Positions 19,822-30,420 of a DNA stretch of 64,000 nucleotides are shown piece by piece. The DNA comes from Dryas octopetala (Eukaryota > Streptophyta > Magnoliopsida > Rosales > Rosaceae). Made by a program: the position numbers and the translations under genes. Under the pieces are notes generated by a model. That model saw nothing but the letters and a program-made list of their open reading frames with translations, searched no databases and was not told where the DNA came from. The stretch is taken from NCBI GenBank assembly GCA_963921425.1, contig OY992835.1:23498001-23562000 (forward strand), read 5' to 3'. Numbering within the stretch: position 1 is the stretch's first letter; each line of letters opens with the position of its first letter.

Positions 19822-22800
19822 CTATGGTATTTTGACAGGTTTAATGTTCCATATGTCTTTAGCATATTCATGAATGGTTCTGTCACTGCTAAACTTGTAT
19901 GAGCCTGCTGTATTAAGGATTGACATTCTGGTCCATTTCTGCCCCAAACAAAATTATAAACATTAGGCAAAAGTAACACAAAACACTGCTCGTGGCAAAA
20001 GTAACAAGTTGTAAATGGATCAATAGGAGTTGAGACAATCAGATAGATTCACAAATGGATGCAGACTCACATTCTTAAGAAATTAAGCAGTGTAATGCAT
20101 TCCCGCAATGTATCAATAATTCAATACCAAGGAGGCATGTAACGTGACTCACCTTTTGGTCCTGATACAACTCATCAACCGTCTCTTGGCAATCTATGTA
20201 ACTGGGGAAGTCCTTGCCCACAAGGAAATAGTCTCCACGGCCATATCCTTCATTTCCTTCCAAGGATCCCAATAGGTCATCATATTTGTGAGACCCAAAA
20301 ACACCACTTTTGACAAATTCCTTGACTTCTTCAAAACGTGGGTCTGGAACAAACTGCATCAAGAGATGCTAGGTCAAATCCCCACGAGATAAGAATTAGA
20401 AAGAGAAAGAAATGATTATCTGTTCTCTCTATTGAATTATTTTCTCATTAAAAAAATAGAGAAAATTTCTGCCATGTAAACTTGATTTAACCAGAATCAC
20501 ACTCCTCATGATAAAATTCCAAGGCAGAAACATTTTTCACTGGATCAGTTCCAAAAAACTGAAACAAAAGTAGCAAATGGTTATCGAGACAAACCTTCCC
20601 CTCAAGTCGTTCTTTTCTCAGCCCAGCTATCTCATGAGCTTTAGCACCAAAGAGGAAAAAGTTGTCTTCTCCAACCTCTTGTCTTATTTCAACATTGGCC
20701 CCATCCAGAGTCCCAATTAGGATGCAGCCATTCATTGCAAACTTCATGTTGCTAGTTCCACTGGCCTCCATCCCAGCAGTACTACAAAGAATTAAAAATA
20801 AAAAGGCAGGCCCCATAGGGGTTGCGGCAGTGACAGTCAGAGCAAGAACTCTTTCTATTGTCTCACAAACCCAGACCCATTTTTTAAAGCACCAATTATA
20901 CTCCAAAACTCCAGTTTAGTTTGGACTAAACAAATAAGGATGCCTAAAAGTTTAAAACCAATTCCTGGTTTTGCTTCTCCATTTACCACTCGCAGACAGA
21001 AAAATTATGTGGCCAACAGAAAATTGAAAATAATCATATTATGAATGAAATTGAACTACCTGATGTGCTGTGAGAGCTCACTTGCAGGAATTAGCAATTC
21101 AGCGACACTGACATTGTAATCAGGGACAAAGATAACCTACGATGACAGTCAATAATATAATCTAGTAGGTCAGTAATGCAAAGTTACTCACAGAAAATCA
21201 AAATACACATATAAAGAAAAAATTTCAGTTCTTTCACAAAGCCAACTTTTATCAACTGTAAGACGATAAAATATGAAAAATCAATTATTTCTACCCGTTA
21301 TTCCATAATAATATCATACATGTATATCACTGCCTATTAAGTATTAACTGATACCCAGAGCAAAAGTAATATTACGAAATAACAAATCCCTAAAGTGTCC
21401 AAGTACTGGGTTGGCCTATTTCCAAAACAATTAACCTGGTCATTGGAGATTCTTACATTTTGAGGCCGAGGACCATTAGATGATAAGAATTAAACTACTG
21501 TAAATAAACAATTTGAAACACATAATGAGGGGGGGGGGGGGGGGGGGGGAGGAAATGTTTGTCAAGTTGTTAACATCACATGAAAATTGTTGTGGACACA
21601 TAACAAGATTCATCAATAAGGTATAGCATCAAAGATATCCATACCTTCAGTAGATCACCTATACTAGGATCACGATTTACAGTAGCCCCAACATCTGTGA
21701 TAAATTTCACAATTCTCTTGGCTTGCACATATGTAGAAAATGCTTTTCCTCCAAATATACAAACACGTGGAACAAACTTTTCTTTCCTTTCTGAAGCACT
21801 CATTTCTTTCATTTTCTTGTAGCGGTAAACAATTCCTAAAATATTCATAAGTTGTCTCTTGTATTCATGAATGCGCTTCACCTGAAAATAATCATTTTTC
21901 TTTACAGATCTCTAAAGGAAACTTTGATTGAGGCATGACAAAAAACATAAGAAAATTATGTGTAGAGAATATACCACCAGCTATGCACAAATTTGGCAGG
22001 CCTACTGCTATGTTATTCAACCATGAGCATCAGCCATGAGCTAATGGAATTCTACTACAGAAGATTATTCAACCACAAATTCTTCTTGAATACTTACCAT
22101 AACAACCCATCTATATACCCAAGGAATTAAACATGACTTACTTTTCCCTTCCATATAACAGTTCTTTTCACACTTGTCTGATGCTAAAATATTGTTTAGT
22201 ACTCCAGTCTTCAGCACTCAACAACATACCAAGAAATAAATTTGAATGCAAGGAAATTACCTGGATATCAAACATTGCATCAGGGCTGACAGAAAATCCT
22301 GTTCTTTCTTTGATCAATGACACAACTTTCAACTTGTTGTTCCTTTTAGCCTCCCTCCATTCGATTTGAAGATCAACATCATCTGAAAACTATTACAAAC
22401 CAAATAGCTCCGGTAAGTAGAAAACTATAACATAGGTACATCACAACTTATATAAAAGTAAACATAAACTCTCAATCGATCATTGTTGTGAAATTTACCT
22501 TTCGTAAGTCGGCCAGTTTTTCAGTATTCAAGACCCAGTCTTCTGTGCCAATCCACTTGGTTATAATGTTACTCAAATTGGGATTGCAGAAGCGGATCCA
22601 TCTTCTTGGTGTCACCCCATTTGTTTTGTTCTGAAATTTCTTAGGCCACAACTGCCAAATTTATAGGGTAGAGATCAATGGTAAGAGCATTTTCGCAGAT
22701 TAAAAGAGCCTCATCTTTATTAAAATAGTCCAGGCTTACCTTATAAAATCCATTGAATACTTCATCTTTTACTATATCACTATGTATCTCAGCAACACCA

Positions 22801-24945
22801 TTTACTGCATGACCACCCACAACACAGAGGTTTGCCATACGAACTAACTTTGGTGGTTCCAGCACCACCTTTTTCTTTTCCTGATTGCCTTTATTCTGAG
22901 GTCCATTTTCTTCATCAATAGGTTGTTCCAGCACCACCTTTTTCTTTTCCTGATTGCCTTTATTCTGAGGTCCATTTTCTTCATCAATAGGTTGTTCCAG
23001 CACCACCTTTTTCTTTTCCTGATTGCCTTTATTCTGAGGTCCATTTTCTTCATCAATAGGTTCACCATCCTCTTCTAAATCCTCAAGTTTTTTACTGGGA
23101 ACAATAGTCGAGCTCTTTTTGGGTTTAACAAATAAATCCGCAAATGCGACAGGCAAATCAACATTTTCTAATATTCTCATCTCCTTCAGTTTCTTCTCTA
23201 ATAAATCCTTATCAGCTGTACCATGCTCCGAAATTATAGTGCGAATGAGCTGTAGATTATACAACCGTAAGAAATAAAGTAGACTTAAAAACTCCAAAGG
23301 AAAGAAGGGTTTAATTATGTATATAGTTACCTCCTCATCTATCATTTCTATAATCTCAACATGCCGAGGAAGCAGTTTCTGCATGAGTTCTAAACTCCAT
23401 TTTTCCAATGCCTCAGGTAGAACAGTATGGTTTGTATATGCGACCGTTCTAGCACACAGGAAAAAACAATTTACTGCTTTAATGTAGATTGATAAAGATG
23501 AAAAAAACAAGGTGGTTAGACCAACTAAAACATATAAATTTTCCAAATTCCAGACTACTAAATGTGGATGGTAACCAATAAGCAAATGGATAGGGCTGGA
23601 CGCAGTGCAAACAGGAAAAACAAAAACATATTTGCTATAGTCATAAACTATGATAAAAAGGTAAAACAAATGTGTGTATGTATATTGTTTGTGTATATGT
23701 ATTTATATATGAATGAATGTGTGTATCTGTATTACTTCTCACTGATCCTGATTAACAAATGTGACACCACAACTAATTAACCACCTAATAACAACCAGGG
23801 AAGAAAAGGAAAAAGATGCTCTCCACTAGTAACGAGCATAGTCACCTGCCCATAAAACAGCCAAAAGGTGTACCTTTGAGTAATATTCCAGGCCTCTTTC
23901 CAGCTCAAACCCTTCAAATCAACCAAAATTCTCATCAATTCTGGAATGCAGAGAGTTGGATGAGTATCATTCATCTGCACCGCAACCTTCTCAGGGAACT
24001 CTTCCCATCTGATGTCTCGTCCAGATCTTCTCTCAAAACGTGCAACAATATCTTGGAGAGAAGCAGAACATAAAGCATATTGTTGCTTCAAACGAAGTAT
24101 CTTGCCCTCAATTGATTCATCCCCGGGATAAAGTACATAGCAAATCTGTTAAGCATTATACAAATTGCTATGTTTACCAATTGAGCAATATGTGGGTAAA
24201 ATAGCAACATAAAAAGAGAAACATTTGAAAGCAAGCAACTACTAGTAAGTAGGGATATCCATAGTAGGTAAAGAGTGATGCATGTCACACATGTATATAA
24301 TTAACAGTTCAAAGAGCACAAACAATGTACTGACCTTTTCAGCATTTGATAAGGCTTCAGATGCATTTGTGTGCTCCCCAGAATTAAAAGAATATAAATC
24401 AAAATCCCGTGATGAAGCTTTCGTCGACCAAAGGCGCAAGTTGATTGTGGTTTTCGTTTTGTATCCTGGTATTGGAACATCATAAGCAACAGCCTGTATG
24501 TCTTCTCCTCCAACCCAATTTCGTTTTGCATCTGATCCAGAAACAACCTTGCCGTAAAATTTTACAGGATATGAGACATCATTTCTCAAAATCTCCCAGG
24601 GATTGCCCATCTGCAAGTGTCAGCCAGCAACCAATAAGACTTAATGAATTTATCATAAGGCTTTACAGGCAATGAAGCAGTTGAAAGGAAAGATCAGATC
24701 AGAAAGCTGGCATACCTCAAGCCAATCCTCAGCAACTTCTTCTTGACCATCTTTGGTAATCAGCTGTTTAAATAAACCATACTTGTATCTAAGTCCATAA
24801 CCCCATCCTGGGTAATTTAAAGTTGCCAAAGAGTCCAAGAAGCATGAGGCAAGTCGACCAAGACCCCCATTTCCAAGTGCAGCATCGGGTTCCTATAATT
24901 CATCAAACTAATCAATTGGCTGCATCAACAGTCAACACACAGATG

Positions 24946-24997
<52 letters not shown>

Positions 24998-26205
24998 CAG
25001 AACCATTTACTGCTCTAAAAAGTGCATATAAGTTTGTTGGGAAAAAGACCATATTCCTAGGTCGCAAGAGAGAAAAGAACCAAAAAAAAAATCCTTCCTT
25101 CAGACTTCTAATTTGTGTAAATGGTACTCACAATAAAATTGAGTATATTATTGTCTTCTTCTAGACAGTTATTCATACTAGTCTTATTCTAACACAAATT
25201 TCGTTTTTGGGAATCTGGTCCATCTATTCTCTCATTCCGATAGTTAGAGAGCCTCTTGCTAAAGCTTCAGCATTCCCTTTTTCTCATTAGAATTGCAATT
25301 TGAACGAGTACATAGAAGTAGATGATGGTCACTTAATTATGCAAAAATTGACAATAAATATCCCACAACTAAATTTTAATGAAAAGATAAGACTAGCCAG
25401 AACCTCACCTGGACAACAACATTTTCTAATTTGTGTCCGAGCTTGCTTAAAGCCTCTGCATATGCACCTTCTAGCTCCAAGTTACCGAGTGCATTTAACA
25501 GTGCTCTACCCTACAAAACAGAACATCATGAACAAACAAGGTGTTTCGAAAGTTATACATAATAGAAACGTATGTCTGATTGTCTACATAAGGGTTAGGG
25601 AACCAATTCAGGAAATTCATGACTAACCTGTAGAAACTCCATTGACAAATAATATGCCTGCTTTACATTATTTTTCTCATAAGAATCATAAGTCGCATTC
25701 CAGTTAACAATGAGCGCATCACGAACACTTTGGGCAGTTGCAATGTAAGCCTTTGGAAGCTCAAATCGCTCGGGAGAAAACACCGGGGTGAACTCTGCAT
25801 GGTATTTGATGCTTGAACCGATTGACGCAGCATCTGGTTCACTTCGAGCTTCTAAGTTTAACACAAAAAATACAAATTAAAAAAAAAGTAGAATTTTTGT
25901 TTTTATACCGAAAATGAGAACCTTTTTTTCGACGATCAGAGCGGGGTGAGTAAAGAAAGAAGAAAAGGAGGACCTTCTTCCTTCAATTTCGGCTCTGGCT
26001 CACTGATCACGTTCTTAACAGAAAATGAAAACGACGACGACCTCCTCTGACTCTGACTCTGAGGCCATGGATTGAAGGTCCTCGTGAACAACAGTTTGGA
26101 TTTGCTCCTTCTCGAACCGAAGTCGATCAATTTTGACTGAGATTTGTAACAGCAAGCCGTCGTCTCTGCTCCACTCCAAGTTGCACAGAATTGCGAAGCT
26201 GCCAT
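19822..26205 (-). CDS. PHS1: Plastid alpha-1,4-glucan phosphorylase, L isozyme
   Basis: Reversibly transfers glucose from starch or malto-oligosaccharide ends to phosphate, giving glucose 1-phosphate, in the plastid stroma. Fifteen coding exons, 5' to 3': 26205-25974, 25851-25628, 25510-25409, 24892-24716, 24610-24335, 24145-23874, 23448-23331, 23249-22740, 22651-22499, 22389-22261, 21881-21645, 21136-21060, 20781-20595, 20353-20153, 19938-19822. All junctions are GT-AG and phases agree, giving 1003 residues. The first 70 residues are Ser/Arg-rich, as in a transit peptide. The family signature [14 protein letters not shown] holds the pyridoxal-phosphate lysine (about K849). The insertion between the two lobes (about residues 509-600), found only in the plastid form, marks it as the L type; here it contains three copies of a 23-residue unit. 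No damage is seen. Divergent with the BAG8-like gene. Confidence 0.96.
21529..21549. repeat. Poly-G run in PHS1 intron 11
   Basis: Twenty-one consecutive G on the plus strand (poly-C in the transcript), about 100 bases downstream of exon 11. Homopolymers of this length are often mis-sized in assemblies. Confidence 0.9.
22851..23060 (-). repeat. 69-base coding tandem repeat, three units, in PHS1 exon 8
   Basis: Three near-identical 69-base units, starting GGTT(GTT)CCAGCACCACC on the plus strand at about 22855, 22921 and 22990, encode the unit [20 protein letters not shown] plus VLE. They lie in the charged insertion of the plastid phosphorylase. Confidence 0.95.
24947..24996. repeat. (GA)n microsatellite in PHS1 intron 3
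   Basis: About 24 uninterrupted GA units about 60 bases from the exon 4 acceptor, in the intron between exons 3 and 4. Confidence 0.95.
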
Positions 26206-26217
26206 TGCTCCGATGAT

Positions 26218-26220
<3 letters not shown>

Positions 26221-26270
<50 letters not shown>
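26221..26270 (-). repeat. (CT)n microsatellite in the PHS1 leader
   Basis: About 25 CT units on the plus strand, GA in the transcript, ending about 15 bases before the PHS1 start codon. Followed by a short CA run (26270-26277). Confidence 0.95.
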
Positions 26271-26278
<8 letters not shown>

Positions 26279-26344
26279 GTCTCACAGTGTGCGACTGACA
26301 CTCGCTTGTGAATATGATAGTGAGACAGTGAGACTGCATCCACC

Positions 26345-26351
26345 TTTTTAT
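26345..26351 (-). promoter_or_regulatory. Possible TATA-like element of PHS1
   Basis: The minus strand reads ATAAAAA about 140 bases before the start codon, which would put transcription start near 26315 and the GA tract inside the leader. Motif evidence only. Confidence 0.3.
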
Positions 26352-26399
26352 CTCTTTTCACGAGCTCTCTCTCAAATCGCAATCTAATAAAAGTCCATT

Positions 26400-27720
26400 T
26401 TCAAATGATCGATCAAGGGCCCCACACCCTACTATATATTACTATACTATACGGACTACCCTACCATAAACAAAAATTTTTGTCTGCTTTCCACATCACA
26501 CGCCACGTCTTCATTTGTCGATTACCGATTAAGTCAACGTTTGACTGTTGGTAGGCTAGGTGTTGCATGGCTGATCGTTGCACTGGATCTCTCTACAAAG
26601 CACCGTCGGTCGTCTTTGCTTTTGAATAGTAACCATGAAGTAACGTGGCGTCGGTGGCGATCGTTTCGGATCGAACGATTCAACGGACCATCAATTTTGA
26701 GATATTTTTAAGGTAATTCGATTCGAACAGTTTGTTTGATTAATTAATATTATCATAGTAGGTGTATAATTGCTCGGGTCCATAGCAAACTTACCATGCG
26801 AACAGTTTTACAATACAGACTAATATGTTAAGCCCGTTAACCATGTGCGTTTGGGTATCCTCATAAAGGGTTTGTTCAAGCCCATGCAGATTTGGTTTAA
26901 CTGGGCTTAAGGTTTATTTTTCATACTAACTAGGGTCCAAGCAATACAATATGTAGGGCCCAATATATAAAGAAACAAATTGAGAAATTTGATAGATTAA
27001 CCTAAATTAGTTCTATGTAAAGCCTTTGAACTCTCTTTTTAGAAATTTAAAAATCTAACTCATGTGTAGTGCTCAAACTCCTATCGAGAAGTGCTTAAAC
27101 TCCCATCGAGTAAGGCTTGAACTTTGTCAAGTAATGCTCAAGAAGAGTTAAAATACTTGTCAGTTGGCGTTGAACACTAGTTGATGGTTACATTTTTAAA
27201 TTACTAAAATCTTAAATTTTAAAGCGCATGTGAATTTGATTCAATTGGGCCTATGTTTACCTTTACATTATTAACTAGGACCCAAGCATAACAATTTGTA
27301 ATGCCCAATATATATGAGACAAATTGGGTCAAACCCATCAAATTTTAGCAGCCATTAATTTGATTTGAAATGCTTCATTGCATTTTGATTTGACATTTTG
27401 ACCATCCAAAGACCAAAGTCTTATTAATTTGATTTGCCTTATTAATTTGCACAATCTCACAACATAAAGACACCCAAAAAAGAACATCTTCCTTCCTTGG
27501 GCCCATGGCATGTGATACTCCATCACTGTCTGATAAAAAGGTAATAAAGTGACAAACTTTACTATTGGATGATTGGATCATCCAATAAATTCCTCTTTTC
27601 TCATTTATTTTCATAATCTTCTGACTCGGACTGCCTCAATGGTATCAAAATCTACCCCAAACCCCCATCTCCTCAAGCATAAACCCATCATTTCCTTCCA
27701 AACTCACACCTGCTAGGCTT
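26400..27720. other. Divergent promoter interval PHS1 / BAG8-like
   Basis: About 1.5 kb separates the two start codons. It contains a diverged direct duplication of about 105 bases (26880-26984 and 27222-27329, both with AACTAGG-CCAAGCA and GCCCAATATAT) and short repeats of CTCAAACTCCTATCGAG type near 27068-27115. No gene is seen. Confidence 0.5.
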
Positions 27721-27723
27721 TCA

Positions 27724-29279
27724 ATGGCCTCTCACCACCACCACCAGAACCCTCACCACCACCAAAACCACCCTCCCACCACCTGTTGCTGCAGCACCAC
27801 CTCTTACTGTGGCTCTTACTGCACCCAATCCCACCACCCCTGTCCACCACCACCACCACCACCACCACCACCATCAGTAGCCACAGACCCACTTCTCCAA
27901 GCCATCGCTTCTTACCTCCTCCAATCTAACCCACCAGATCCCTACTCTCACCACCACAAACACCGCCACCAAAACCCTCAACAACCCACCCACAAATTTC
28001 AACACCCAAAACAGCAGCGCTTGCACCACCAACAACAAGAACCCCAAGACCAACAACTACTACACACCAACTACTCTGTCATCTCCTCCCTCGTCTCCCG
28101 TATCGAAGCCCTCGAAGCGTCTCTCCACCACTACTCTCCTTCATGTCGTTCTCAGTCTTCTTCTTCTTCTTCTTCTTCTTCGTACTCGCACTCTCTCAGA
28201 GACTTGGCTGCTCGTGTTATTCAGACCCACTTCCGTGCCTTCCTTGTTCGCAGATCACGAACCCTCAGGCAGCTCAAAGACCTCGCCTTGATCAAGTCTG
28301 CTTTCAACTCTCTCAAGTCCTCGCTTTCGAATGAGACCCACCTCGATTTTCACGCTCTTTCTCAAAAAGCCATCGATTTGCTGCTTAAGATCGACTCTAT
28401 TCAGGTAAAACATTCATGGGTATTTGATAATTTTTATTTATTTTTAATAAATTCACTCTTTTTTTTTTCTTACTGATTTTTGTTTGTGCATTGTGTCTGC
28501 AGGGGGGTGATCCGACTGTTAAGGACGGGAAAAGGTCTATTAGCAGAGATTTGGTCCGGTTCATGGAGATCATCGATGAGGTTGCTATGAAAAGGCATGG
28601 GCCTTCCTTGAAAGCAGTGAAGAATGTGAGGTTTGGTCAAAATGTTAACAAATCTAGGGTTTTGGCCACCAATTGTGGTGATTTGGGAAGGGATCAGAGG
28701 GAAATGATTGGGAAATTGAGGGATAGGATTGAGAAGATTCGTGGGTTTTCTAGAGCTTTGGAGAATGACGAGGAAGATGTGGAGCTTGAAGGGTTTCAAC
28801 ATGTCAGTGATGATGATGAAGAAAACCTTCGAGCTGTTAATGGAAAAGTTGGTCAATTTAGAAATGGGGTGTTGGTGAAAAGGCATGGGTTTCAACCTAA
28901 GGTGAAGAAAAGTGTGAGCTTTGCAGAGAATGGTAACATGTTCAGGGTCTTTAGCAACGCCAACAAATCAGTTTCAAATGGAGATGGAAGTGATTCCAGT
29001 GATGATCATGGAGAGCTTGTGGAGAACCTTTGCAGTGAAGTTGAAGATGCTAGGGGCTTTGCTCAGGAGACTGAAGATGATGACGAGGCACACATGGAGA
29101 ATGGTGGATCACCACAGGCCAGTGATGGAGAAAGAAACCCCAGAGCCAGACTGACTCACAGAAGAGAAGATGTTTATGAAACCAAAGGCCAGGGTCAGGG
29201 TCACAATGGGTATTTGGTATTCTCTGCTCCTTTGCCTGTGAAGATGGAGTCTAAAGTCAGATATGATAATAAGACATAA
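27724..29279 (+). CDS. BAG8: BAG-family co-chaperone with IQ motif, BAG8-like
   Basis: Two exons, 27724-28404 and 28503-29279, join in phase to give 485 residues. BAG domains bind the ATPase domain of HSP70 and promote nucleotide exchange; plant BAG5-8 add a calmodulin-binding IQ motif. Here the IQ motif is at about 162-175 (AARVIQTHFRAFLVRR) and the BAG-type helical region at about 181-265 (LRQLKDLALIKSAFNSLKS, then LVRFMEIIDEVAM across the splice). The first 160 residues are low complexity: His-rich start, ten prolines (41-50) and nine serines (145-153). The C-terminal half is acidic and repeats a short unit (KRHGPSLKAVKNVRFGQN and KRHGFQPKVKKSVSFAEN). Assignment to BAG8 rests on remembered similarity and on its position beside PHS1, as in Arabidopsis. 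Confidence 0.85.
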
Positions 29280-30420
29280 GGCTGTGAAAATTGTGACATG
29301 AAGGGCTGTAATCTGAGTTGTGTTTTGGGTTCTACAAATTTTTGTGGCTACTGAGGCGGATGTTAGGTCTTTGCAATTGTATCTTTCACAAATGTCATTC
29401 TAATTATTAGGTTAGATTGATTAGAAGATTGCCATGAAATTGCTGTCTAGTGGCTCCTAAATCTATTGTGTAAGATCTAACTGTGCTACTGAAGATTCTA
29501 ATTTTTTTGGATGACTTTAACCAAATTTATTTTGACCCTTTACTATTGTCTACATGTTCTCATCTTGCCAATGTTTACCGATGAATGGGAATTGTGGATC
29601 TCTGGTGGAAGGGTTTTTCATATTTAGGTTAATGAGGAAACTGGAAACCTACTTTCATGAGAATGGTGACAGCTAATTACACAACTCCTCTAAGTGGATG
29701 CAGTCATGCAGATACCAAAAAAATTGCAGACACCATGCTGCTGTCACCAAAGAACTAATCTAAATATTTTTGTGCTACCAGAATTTCATATCACAGACAA
29801 TTGGTAAACAAAGCACCAAGAAAACCATATCAACGAAACATAACGGGGGGAAAAAACGAATATAGAAAGCCATGTGCTTCAATACCACCAACTTTTATTT
29901 CGAGAGCCTACAATCAATGCAATGCAGATTAACAACAAAACCTCACATCCCTCGAGATTTCGTGATGTTTTTAGGAACATGAATTATATTCAACAAATAT
30001 TAGAAGAAAAAAACCTTAAACTTCAAGGTATGTCTGTCTCGTATCTTCCATGGATTTGCTGTGGTGGTAAACGTTTGATTTTAAACTCTCTACACAAGAG
30101 AGGGAAACTCTGTAAATGGCAAGATAAGGTACCAAAGTTCAAAACAAAGGAATAACTATCTCAGCAAAGTTTACTCACAAATGAAATGTATTGACCTGAA
30201 TCCTTCAAGCACAAACAATTACTACAATCATGTCCAGGGCACTTTCAGTTATAGAGCATAAAGTAACTCTGCTTGATGACTGTTCTGACATGTATTTGGT
30301 GAAGTTATTTTCTGTAGGAGATTCTCCAGGGTACTAGTACTTAAGAACTCTCTACCTGACTAGCAATTATGGGTGGTATCATCAATTTATTGTCTCGATA
30401 ACTTGAGCTGGCCATAGTTC
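29280..30420. other. 3' regions of convergent genes BAG8-like and FRS
   Basis: The two genes point towards each other. The interval holds their 3' untranslated regions and spacer; no extra gene is supported. Confidence 0.4.

Noticed and set aside
29874-30155. 93-codon plus-strand frame between BAG8-like and FRS
   Set aside because: No recognisable motif and located in the convergent 3' regions.
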